A stretch of 64,000 nt of DNA from NCBI GenBank assembly GCA_024803745.1, contig JANJXV010000025.1, positions 22,021,110-22,085,109 on the forward strand, given 5' to 3'. The DNA comes from Megascapheus bottae. Lineage: Eukaryota > Chordata > Mammalia > Rodentia > Geomyidae. Below are positions 1 through 11,285 of the stretch, one piece after another; position 1 is the stretch's first letter; every line of letters begins with the position of its first letter. The notes beneath the pieces are model-generated. The model searched no databases and was not told the origin of the DNA. It was given only the letters and a program-made list of their open reading frames with translations. The position numbers and the translations under genes are program-made.

Positions 1-230
1 ACGGCGGCTGAGTTGACCAGAATTGCGAGAGGTCCGGAGAGGGGCGCTGGGTCCAGGGCTGGTGGGAGGGAGGACAGGACGGGGTGGGGACCCGGGCGGA
101 GGCCCGCCCCTCTCCGTGCCCATCCCCACCCCCGAGGCGGGGCCCGAGCGCCCCCTCCTGGGCACAGCTGTGGCGGCCTGGGTGGCGGGAGAGCCCACTT
201 CCATTGCTGGGCCCCTTCCCTGCCTGGCCG
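1..230 (+). promoter_or_regulatory. PAGR1: PAGR1 CpG-rich promoter and 5' UTR
   Basis: The sequence is GC- and CpG-rich, with no TATA box seen, and runs directly into the PAGR1 start codon at 231. The exact transcription start cannot be placed. An in-frame ATG at 84 opens the same frame, but the residues it adds are low-complexity proline/arginine and do not resemble the family, so I treat 84-230 as leader. Confidence 0.6.
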
Positions 231-2638
<2,408 letters not shown>

Positions 2639-2835
2639 CTATTACTGCCACTGCCTCCAGGTGCAGAGTCAGTACCTGTTGGGGCCTGGGGCTTCCCATT
2701 CTAACCGGTTCAAGCTGAGTCAGATTGGAGGTATGGCTGAGGTGGTAGAGCATCAGCCGGTGGGAGAAAGTTTCAGTTTGAGTTTGAATCCTGGTCTCAG
2801 ACCCCCCCCCCTCAAAAAATAAAGGGGTCTTTGGA

Positions 2836-3031
2836 GGGCTGGGAATGTTTCTTTGAAGCAGAGTACTTGGCTAGCATGCACAAAGTCCTGGGTTTGATTC
2901 CTCAGTACCACATAAACAGAAAAACTCAGAAATGGCACTGTGGCTCAAGTGGTAGAGTGCTGGCCTTGAGCACTAGAGGCTCAGGGATAGAGCCCAGGCC
3001 CTGAGCTCCAGTGCCATGACAGACCAAAAAA
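2836..3031 (+). repeat. IDL-Geo SINE
   Basis: A diverged copy: the left half keeps CTTGGCTAGCATGCACAAAG and the B-box GGTTTGATTCC, the right half GTGGCTCAAGTGGTAGAG. It ends in a poly-A then poly-G run. Confidence 0.8.
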
Positions 3032-3100
3032 AAAGGGGGGGGGATTCTTGGGGAAGAAAGAAAGTGTGTGTGTGTGTGTATGTGTGTGTATGTATTTTGT

Positions 3101-3106
3101 ATTAAA
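3101..3106 (+). terminator. PAGR1: Candidate PAGR1 poly(A) signal ATTAAA
   Basis: ATTAAA is followed within 15 bases by a T/G-rich stretch (TGTTTGTAG, GGATTTTC), as expected for a cleavage site. A second ATTAAA lies at 3139-3144, and the SINE-borne AATAAA at 2818 is an alternative. Confidence 0.4.
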
Positions 3107-3289
3107 TATCTGTTTGTAGACTTGGATTTTCTGACTCAATTAAAACATTCAGAATGATCTCTTCAGAGATGCTACCACTGGAACCTAAACAGTTGGCCCC
3201 ACTTGAGCCCAGAGAGCACAAATGCATTCACTGAGATTGACAGATCAAAGGCACGTGGGGCAGAGGCAAGCTCAGCCCTTCTGACTGGG

Positions 3290-3440
3290 CACATTGGTTT
3301 ACCCTAGTCTTATTCCTATCCTGCCAGCTGGCTCTGGCAGAAATTCTTGATTGAGCACGGAATTACCTATGGTGCTTTACCCATTAAGACAGTCCAGCTG
3401 CAGGGGCCCTTTAAATACTCAAGCCCCGCCCTGGTTGCCT
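3290..3440 (+). promoter_or_regulatory. MVP: MVP core promoter region
   Basis: The region contains an inverted CCAAT box (ATTGG at about 3294), an AT-rich TTTAAATA at 3410-3417, a GC box CCCCGCCC at 3424-3431 and, just downstream, an ETS-type CCGGGAAGTG at about 3449. The region lies just upstream of the inferred first exon. The known human MVP promoter also has an inverted CCAAT and GC boxes. Individual sites are motif matches only. Confidence 0.5.
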
Positions 3441-3524
3441 AGCCTTGCCGGGAAGTGATCCCTGGGGCTAGTCAGAGTTTTCTCCTCTGGAAGACTTCTG
3501 AACAGGCCTTACCTGCTTCTAGAT
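3441..3524 (+). other. MVP: MVP non-coding exon 1 (inferred)
   Basis: Non-repeat sequence downstream of the promoter motifs ends at a strong donor, AGAT|GTGAGT, at 3524/3525. Human MVP also begins with an untranslated first exon spliced to the ATG exon. The 5' boundary is a guess. Confidence 0.5.
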
Positions 3525-4859
3525 GTGAGTACCATCATTTCTCTGACCCCCAAAAGCTTCTCTAGCCTTTAGGGACTTGGCTTCTGTCGGGGCATGGGGA
3601 AGGAAGAAGGGAGATGGCTTCACTGTGAGAGGTTTCACTGTCCTTTATGAAGTTTTCTAGATTTTGCATCCACACTTCCCGAATCTCACACTTGTATGTC
3701 AAATAGAGAACCGTGTCAGGCATAGTGGTACACATTTGGAGCCTCAGCCACTCGAGAGGTTGAGGTTCTCCAGGATTTCTGAACAACATAGCAAGACCCT
3801 GTGTCACCCAGTAACAGCACTGGAACATTTGCTTAACTCCCGAGGGTTCCTGGGTTCTATTTCCCAGCACCCTCAAAAAAAAATTAGTTGTACTGGCTCG
3901 GTTCAGACTCCATCCTGAAGCTTGATTGGTTCTTGGATGTACGTACCTCACCATCTGGAGAGCTGACCTCTGGCTTTTCCCCTTGAGTTGCTAGAATGTG
4001 AATTGCCCCCTTTGAGACTCTTTAACTTTACTGAAAGCTGAGGTTTTCTTTGTGCTCTGAGCAGGGCTGTGCTGACCATAAGCCTTAGCAGAGTACGAGA
4101 AGTTTTTGTTTTGGTACTGGGCCTGGCCCCTGTCTTTGAGCCTCTTAGCACTCTACCATTTGAACGACAGTGCCACTTCTAGCTTTTTCTGAGTGGCTTA
4201 TTGGAGATAGTCTCGTGGATTTTTCTGCCCAAGCTGACTTCGAACAGGATCCTCAGATCTCGCTCAGTCTCCTGAGAGGCTAGGATTACAGGTGTAAACC
4301 ACCAGCTTCCAGCATATATGTGGGAAGTCTTTAGCAGAGTGATGGTGAGAAATGCCTGATTTCAGAAAATGCCAGGTGGTGAGCCAGGCTCTTTTCTGGG
4401 GCAGAGAAATGAGCCTAAAACTAACTCAGGCCTTCCAGCTGGACTTAGTAATTTGGAATGGGGCTGGTAATTGAGGCAGATCCCCTGTGTATTTGGCTTC
4501 CCTGTCTGGGTGGACCCTGGGGAATGTAGGAGAAAGGTTTGTTGGTCAAATGAATGCCTGGTGGATCTCTGGGAATTCCTGCCAGTTTCTGCCTTTGGCA
4601 CACAGCATCTGCCCTGCCCTGGGGTGGGGCCATTTGGGCAGGACAGCTCTCTTCATGGGCCAGAGTTAACCTACAGGATCCCTTTTAGGTTCTGTCCTCC
4701 CATGGGGAAGCAGAGTCTGGGTGTTGGTTCTGACTGCAGGAAACAGCTACCTTTGAACTTCTATTGGCGCTGTTTGCTGGGCAGCATTAGCCCTGCCCAG
4801 AGCCCTTAGCCCTTGTTCAGTGTCTTGATGAATTAGCCTTAGAAGCCATTCTGTCTTCC

Positions 4860-4990
4860 TCTGGTCAGAATGGCCTAGGTGGAGTTCCAGCCCAACCTTG
4901 CAAAATGGGATGGCTGAGCAATTTCCTTACCTTCTGGGATTGTGGGAGGATAAAATGAATTGTTTAAGAGCACCTAATCCTTCACCAGCT
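4860..4990 (+). repeat. MIR-like ancient SINE fragment
   Basis: GAGCAATTTCCTTACCTTC, then GGATAAAATGAATTG, resembles the core and 3' part of MIR (CTCAGTTTCCTC...GAGGATTAAATGAG). Recognition is by eye at moderate divergence. Confidence 0.5.
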
Positions 4991-5281
4991 GTAGATGAAG
5001 TTAAGGCAAGTGGAAGCTGTTTACAGAAGGTCTCTTGCCTCAAATACTCGTTTGAAAGTCTTTGCTGCAAACCTTGATCCAGCCTAGAAAACAAGCATCA
5101 CTGTCCAAGCCCAGCTTGGAAGACCTTTAACATATGAAATCAAATCAACGCTAGCTGAGGCCAATATAGCAAGAATCTCACCCCCCACCGCTGCCACCTC
5201 CACCCCTCTTTGAGTGGTAGGATTGTAAGCAGGAACCACATTCCTAACAGATCCCTTATCTTAGAAAAAAGGGAGGAAGAG

Positions 5282-5480
5282 GTTGGGAGTTTGGCCTAGT
5301 GGTAGTGCTTGCCTAGCATGCACAAAGACCAGGGTTCGATTCCTCGGTACCACATACATAGAAAAAAGCCAGAAGTGGTGTGGAGGCTCAAGAGCTAGAG
5401 CTCTACCCTTGAGAAAGTCCAAGGACAGTGCTCAGGCCCTGAGCTCAAGCCCAGGACTGGCCAAGAAAAGAGAAAAGCTT
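5282..5480 (+). repeat. IDL-Geo SINE
   Basis: Well-preserved copy with A-box GGCCTAGTGGTAG, B-box GGTTCGATTCC and right half GAGAAAGTCCAAGGACAGTG. The pre-tail reads CCCAGGACTGGCC and the tail is a short A-rich stretch. Confidence 0.85.
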
Positions 5481-5870
5481 GCCCCCAGATCTTTTGGGTT
5501 TTCAGTGGTTCTGAAAACTGGATTCCTGGATTATTTCTAGTTTTAAGAAATCCTTCAGAGCCAGGTGCCAGCGGTTCAGACCTGTAATCATCACTAGGAA
5601 GATATGATTTGATGATTGAAAGTTGGGAATTACCCAAGCAGGAAAGTCCCTGGGACTTATTTCCACTTAACCATCAGAAGATAGAAATGGAGCTATGGCT
5701 CCAGTGGTAGCAGCCATGAGCAAACAGCTGGAGGATGCTCTGGATTCAAGCCTCAATACAGGCATAGGTGTCCTCACCGTCAATGATGACCTGAGGGACA
5801 TTTATTAGTAGCACCTAAGGAATTAGGAGGAAGAGACTCCTGGGGTTCCCCTCAAAACTGTCACAAAAAG

Positions 5871-6072
5871 GGCCGGGAGTTTGATCTAGTGGTTAAAGGG
5901 CTTGTCTAGCATGCATGAAGACCCGGGTTCGATTCCTCGGTACCACATGCATAGAAAAAAGCCGGAAGTGGTGCTGAGGCTCAAGTGGTAGAGCTCTAGC
6001 CTTGAGAAAGTCCAAGGACAGTGCTCAGGCCCTGAGCTCAAGCCCAGGACTGGCAAAAAAAAAAAAAAAAAC
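5871..6072 (+). repeat. IDL-Geo SINE with 10 bp target-site duplication
   Basis: A near full-length copy with a long A tail, flanked by TCACAAAAAG at 5861-5870 and 6073-6082. The good duplication and low divergence suggest a fairly recent insertion. Confidence 0.85.
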
Positions 6073-6243
6073 TCACAAAAAGTGAATTAAATTTTACAGA
6101 ATCTGTTCTCAGTAATAATCATCTAAAGCAGGATGTGGTTGTGATAAACCAGGAAGCTGCAACTAACAGCAAGCCCTTAGAAGCTTCTTGAGTAATGACT
6201 CATCTCCAAATAGAATGTTTAACTTCAAATCAGTGAAGGACAA

Positions 6244-6470
6244 CCTGGATACTGATAGCTCACACCTGTATTCCTAGCTACTAGAAAATGGCTGGGATCT
6301 GAGGATTTCAGTTCAAAGCCAGGCATGGCTGCCTGACAGACTCTGATGTCCAATTAACCATCCAAGAAAGCTGGAAGTGGAGCTGTGGTTCAAGTAGAGC
6401 TCTAGCCTTGGGGCAGGGAGGGCACAGAAAGCTCAGGCCCTGAGTTTAAGCCCCAGGATCAGCATTAAAA
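6244..6470 (+). repeat. 7SL-like/Geo composite SINE
   Basis: Head CTCACACCTGTATTCCTAGC, middle CTGATGTCCAATTAACCATC, right half GAGCTGTGGTTCAAGTAGAG, A tail at about 6463. Confidence 0.75.
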
Positions 6471-6519
6471 AAAAAATGGTGAAAGACCATGCCATAGAAG
6501 AGAGCATTTGAAACTCCTG

Positions 6520-6696
6520 GACTTTAGCTCAGGGCCTGAGCACTGTCCTTGGACTTTCTCAAGATTGGAGCTCTACCACTTGAGCCTCAGCACCACTTCT
6601 AGCTTTTTTCTATGTATGTGGTACCAAGGAATCAAACCCGGGTCTTCATGTATGTTAGGCAAGCACTCTACCACTAGACCAAACTCCTGGCCCCAC
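6520..6696 (-). repeat. IDL-Geo SINE, minus orientation
   Basis: Reads on + as CTCAGGGCCTGAGCACTGTC ... GAATCAAACCCGGGTC ... CCACTAGACCAAACTC, which is the complement of the family. Confidence 0.8.
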
Positions 6697-7099
6697 AAGC
6701 CTTCTCTTAAACCTAAGGTTGGTGTTGATCCAGTGGCAGGGGTGGGGAGAAGATGGCTGCCAGGGGAAACATGAATGTTCCTTTATGGAGCAATCTCAAT
6801 TGAGCTCCTCTGAATTTATCTTCTCCTGGTGAACAGAGTGTGAGACACATCTCTCTGGGAGGCATTAGCTCAAGGCTAGGGCTCTACCAGTTGAGCCACA
6901 GCTCCATTTGCTGCTTTTTGGTCGTTAATAGGAGGGAAGAGTCCAGGCTGGCTTCAACCTTTTAGCCTTTCAAGTAGCTAGGATTACAGTGTGAGCTACT
7001 TCTAATCTTTTCTCTTTTCCCTCTTTTTCTCTTTTGAGTTCTGAGGATCAAATTGAGGACCACATGCTTGCTAGAAGGTACTGTTTTCAACCTTGATTA

Positions 7100-7302
7100 C
7101 AAGAGTCCATATGATTTTTTTTTACATTTCTGGGACTTGAACTTGGGGTCTGAGCTGTGCCTCCCTGTGCTCAAGGCTAATATTCTACCACTTGAGCCAC
7201 AGCACCCTTCCAGCTTTTTCCGTTTATATGGTACTAAGAAAGGGATTCAGAGCTTCATGCATGCTAGGCAAGCACTCTACCACTAGGCCACATTCCCAGC
7301 CC
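7100..7302 (-). repeat. IDL-Geo SINE, minus orientation
   Basis: A diverged copy: on + it reads TCTACCACTTGAGCCACAGC and CATGCTAGGCAAGCACTC, ending CCCAGCCCCCC. Confidence 0.7.
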
Positions 7303-8444
7303 CCCTTGAAAGATTTTCTGATCCATAGTGATTTGTGACTGACTCATTAATTTCAAGTGGTAGAAGTTTTGAGGTTGGGTGTCCTAGGGTTTGAACTCAG
7401 GGCCTGGATGTTGTTCCTGAGCTGCTTATATTCAAAGCTAGAGCCACAGCTCTACTTTCAGCTCTTTTTGGTAATTAATTGGAGACAGGAGTCTCACACT
7501 TTTCTGCCCAGGCTAGCTTCTAACCATGATGCTTAGATCTCTGCCTCCTTAGTAGCTAGGATTACAGGCATGAGCCACCCACACCTGGCTGCAGAATGAA
7601 AGTTGTGCTTTTTGAGTGTGAAGACTAGAATCAGATGTGGTGATGCATGCTTATTATCCCAGCATTGAGGGGGCTGAAGCAGGAAGATAGAGTTCAAAGC
7701 CAGCCTGTGCTACATAGAAAGACTGAGGTGAACCAGGGCCACTTAACTTAGACCTTGTCTCAGAAAAGTAAATGAAGACTAGGATCAGAAGCCCCTGGTT
7801 TTGATCTCACAATGCTGCAGATGAAACCAGAGCCTTGTGCATACTAAGGCAAGTGATCTCTCACTCCAGAGTTATACCCAGGGCTCTCTTGGAATTATAA
7901 TGTGAACTCCACTTCTGCCCTGACAGACTCTTCTCTGCTGTCTGTCACCTCATTCTTTTCTCTTTCCCTTTCTCCCCCATGCCTCTCTCTCCCTCCCCAT
8001 GTGTGTTTTGGGGTGGCAGTGTGTGTGGGAGGGGGTGGGGAGATTCTGTAAGACGTCAGATAAACATTGACCAAATATCTCATAACCTTTGAGATACCTG
8101 TGGTCAGGTAAGACCTCTTAAAAGCCAGATCTCCAAAGTAAGGGCAGAGGGAGATGAGTTCTAAGTATATTACAGACTTAGGTCTAGTTGTGAGGCCTTG
8201 GAGAGACCTTTCAAAGGCCAACACAATTTTCTTAACTTTGGAGAGATCCCTGACACGCTGGAAATAATCGTCTCTTAACTGTACACATCATGTAGTAAGC
8301 CATGAAAGTCCAAGTGTTGTACTTGTCACAGTGTGAATGCAAGGGCAAGACAGCTCTGAGGGAATTTGGTAAGTGGAGTCCAGTGCTTTAGCATGCACTG
8401 GGGATGGTCAGAGAGGAGAGATAAGATCCTTATACTAAGCTTGA

Positions 8445-8860
8445 TGCTGGTGCTTATGCCTGTAATCCTAGCTACTAAGAGAGGCTGAGATCTTGATCAC
8501 AGTTCAAAGCCAGCCTGGGCAGAAAAGTCCATGAGACTTTGTTTTGTTTTTTTGGTGGGTCATAGGGCTTGAAGTAGGCCTGGGCATTGTCCCTGAGCTC
8601 TTCAGCTCAAGGCTACCACCCTACCCTTGAACCAAGCTCCGCTTTCCGTTTTCTAGAGGTTAACTGGAGATGAGTCTCAGGTCCTTTTGTGCCCAGGTTG
8701 CCTTTGAACCTTGATCCTTAGTTGTCATCCTCCTGAGTAGCTAGGATTATAGGCATGAGCCACCATGCCCGGCTCCATGAGACTCTTATCTCCAGTTAAC
8801 CACCAGAAAACCAGAAGTGGTGTTGTGGCTCAGAGTGGTAGATGGTAGCCTTCAACAGAA
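8445..8860. repeat. Nested SINEs: minus copy inside plus copy
   Basis: A plus-strand 7SL-like/Geo SINE starts at about 8445, is interrupted after TCCATGAGACT (8528-8538), and resumes with the same 11-mer at 8774-8784 followed by CTTATCTCC. The interrupting 235 bases are a minus-strand 7SL-like/Geo SINE. The 11-mer is the target-site duplication. Confidence 0.8.
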
Positions 8861-8957
8861 GTTTAATACACGATGTCCAGGCCCTGAGTTCAAGCCCCAT
8901 GATTGGGGGAAAAAAAAATCTTGAATTGAGACAGAGGTTCAGCCTTACAATAAGGAA

Positions 8958-9162
8958 GGGCTGGGTATATGCCTAGAGTGGTAGAGTGCTAGCCTAGCAT
9001 GCATGAAAGCCCTGGGTTTGATTCCTCAGTACTACATGAGCCACAGTGCCACCTCTGCCTTTTTCTATTTGTGGAAGAATGTTAGCCTTGAGCACAGAGA
9101 GGCTCAGGAATAGAGCCCAGGCCCTGAGTTCAAGCCCTAGTACTGGCCCAGAAAAAAGGGAT
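8958..9162 (+). repeat. IDL-Geo SINE
   Basis: Diverged copy: GTGGTAGAGTGCTAGCCTAG, B-box GGTTTGATTCC and a right half ending CCTAGTACTGGCCC. Confidence 0.75.
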
Positions 9163-9353
9163 GGGGGAGCAGGAAGAACCATGCCTAGCTACTTAGAAAG
9201 CTGAGAAATGAATGAGGATTGAGGTTCAAAGCTGGCCCAGGCAGGAAGACCCAGCAGCCAGAAAATGTAGGTATAATCAAGTGGTAGAATACCAGCCTTG
9301 AGAGAAAAAGCTAAGGACCGTACTCAGTACTTGAGTTTGAGCCCTAGTAAAGA

Positions 9354-9400
9354 ACACGCACGCACGCGCACGCATGCACGCATGCACACACACACACACG
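9354..9400. repeat. Alternating purine/pyrimidine (CACG/CATG/CA) tract
   Basis: The tract is built of CACG, CGCA, CATG and CA dinucleotide steps with almost strict purine-pyrimidine alternation. Such sequence can adopt Z-DNA under supercoiling. It lies immediately 5' of an apparently unique segment of MVP intron 1. Confidence 0.75.
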
Positions 9401-9440
9401 ACAGTAGGAGAGCCTAGAGGGATCAGCCATAAGATGATTC

Positions 9441-9451
9441 GCTGAGTCACT
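9441..9451 (+). promoter_or_regulatory. AP-1/NF-E2-like site in MVP intron 1
   Basis: GCTGAGTCACT contains a perfect TGAGTCA core with a GC dinucleotide 5', resembling AP-1 and half MARE/NF-E2 elements. It lies in an apparently non-repeat block. Function is untested. Confidence 0.3.
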
Positions 9452-9879
9452 AAGCTGGGCCAGGCTCTCAGCCCCCTGGCTGGGCCCAGCTGGGGTGACA
9501 GATGGTAGAGAGGCCTTGGCAGTGGGGAGTAGGGCTTTGTCTAATAAAGAGCCAATGGGGCCTCCTCTGAGTTCACCTCTTCCCTGGCAGGCCTCAGAGC
9601 CTGGCCCAGACCTCTGCCTGCAGCCAGAGCCTTTTCTCTTGTCCATTTCCTGGCTACAATTACACTCTGCAAAGAACCTGATTCAGGAGCCACTGGGAAA
9701 CGCTTTCCTTGGCTGTGGAAAGCCCCTGCTTGCCTGTGCCTCTGCTCTAGAATGGAGGTGACACATATTGTCTTCCTCTTGGCCAGTAAACAAGGTGTTG
9801 GTAGAGCCTCTGGCACTGCCCCACCCAACAATAATACAGCATACAACGTATTTCAGGTTTTGCTGAGCTGTGTGTGTAC

Positions 9880-10105
9880 ACATGGGTGTACTGGTCCTGG
9901 GGCTTGAACTGAGAGTCTGGGCCCTGTCCCTGAGCTGCTTTTGCTAGTGCTTTGTCACTTGAATCACAGCTCCACTTCAGTTTTTTGGTGATTAATTGGA
10001 GATGTGTCTCACGAACTTTCCTGCTCAAGGCTGGCTTTGAACCAGGATGCTCAGATGTCAGCCTCCTGAGTTGTTAGGATTACAGGCGTGAGCCATAGAT
10101 GCTAG
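9880..10105 (-). repeat. 7SL-like/Geo composite SINE, minus orientation
   Basis: On + it reads GGGGCTTGAACTGAGAGTCT ... GTGATTAATTGGAGATG ... TCCTGAGTTGTTAGGATTAC, then AGGCGTGAGCC. Confidence 0.75.
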
Positions 10106-10663
10106 GCTGCTGTCAGCAAGTTATGTATATATTTGTCCTCATGATGCAGAGTAAGACACAGCTGTCCATTCAGGTGTGTAGCCCCCCACATAGGTGCAGG
10201 ATGGAGGGACTCGGCTAAGACCACTCGTTGAATAAAGGTTTGATCAGGCAGTCCTAGCCTTGGAGACTGTCCAGAAATTGACATTTCACTTAAAACCATG
10301 AAGTAGGGAAGACACATGAAGCTGAGACAGAGGACAGAAAGAAGCCCCGGATGAAGCAGGGAGAAGAGCAGGAAGTTAGAGGGGAGGGGGCCCTCGTTTT
10401 CCCAGGACTGGAGGAATACCTTACCTACAAATTAGGGAAATTAACTTCAAATGAAAGTCAGCTAGGGAAAAGTATCAAGGTCAGATTCCATACAAAGTTA
10501 CAAAATGTAATTCCATTCCTCCTTTTATAATTCCTCTGATGGCAAGGTATCAAAAAAAAAGCATCAAAACTGTAACTTCTTTCAAAAGGAGAGGAAGGAA
10601 ACAAGCTATGAAACTGCAAATCACAGCTGTAAATAAATCCCAGGAAGCTTGAATTGCCTTTTT

Positions 10664-10860
10664 TTTTTTGGGGGGGGGGGTCAGTACTAGGGCTTGAACT
10701 CAGGGCCTGGGCACTGGTCCTTGAGCTTTCTCAAGATTAGTGCTCTACCATTGGAGCCACGACACACTTGCAGCTTTTTCTGTATATGTGGTATGGAGGA
10801 ATTGAACCCAGGGTTTCACGTGCATGCTAGGCAAACCATTAGGCTTCCCTCCTAGCCCAA
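10664..10860 (-). repeat. IDL-Geo SINE, minus orientation
   Basis: A long T then G run precedes TCAGTACTAGGGCTTGAACT; it continues to GGAATTGAACCCAGGG and ends CCTAGCCC. Confidence 0.8.
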
Positions 10861-11285
10861 AGCCACCCTTCCTGTGAGCAGACCGGGCCTCCCTCAGCCC
10901 AGCCTCCACTGACTAACATTCCCAGCTTGAAGTTACAGCCTGGGAACCTTTTTCTAAAGCTCCAAATGGGTTTGAGAAGAGTGAGAAGGAATGGGGCACT
11001 GACCTCAGGGCATCTGTGGTCAGCTTGGCAAAGGTGAGGTCTAGGTAGACTGTAGTGCCCTGGTTGGGAAGAAAGGAAGAGATAGACATAGGGACAATGA
11101 GTTCTCCAAGCTGGAAAGGGAAAGCCCATCCTCAGTATGGAGTACCTTGTCACAGGAATCGTGAGTAGCTAGGATTACCTGAGCTCTCAGTGCCTGGCTT
11201 CCTGGGTTAACCTTGCTGTGCTTTCTCCACCTGCCTACCATTCTCCCTGCTTGTACTCAGGGCCTCCAGGGTCTCGGGATTCAAC

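Larger units (their letters stand above)
2639..3150 (+). other. PAGR1: PAGR1 3' UTR with a SINE
   Basis: The stretch after the stop codon holds an A-rich short SINE remnant (about 2731-2823), an IDL-Geo copy at 2836-3031 and a TG-rich microsatellite at 3064-3099. The 3' end is uncertain: AATAAA at 2818-2823 lies in a SINE tail and ATTAAA lies at 3101-3106. Confidence 0.5.
3525..11260 (+). other. MVP: MVP intron 1, SINE-rich
   Basis: This 7.7 kb interval has no coding evidence. It is mostly IDL-Geo and 7SL-like/Geo SINEs in both orientations, with a MIR-like fragment (4860-4990), a B1-like copy (about 7630-7770) and an alternating purine/pyrimidine tract (9354-9400). Apparently unique stretches lie near 4340-4850, 7890-8440, 9400-9850 and 10860-11260. 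Confidence 0.8.

Noticed and set aside
84..230. Upstream in-frame ATG for PAGR1
   Set aside because: The added N-terminal residues are low-complexity; the conserved family N-terminus begins at 231.
5282..5360. tRNA gene suggested by A-box and B-box motifs, here and in many other copies
   Set aside because: These are the promoter boxes of IDL-Geo SINEs. The sequences do not fold as a complete tRNA, and they are followed by the Geo half and an A tail.
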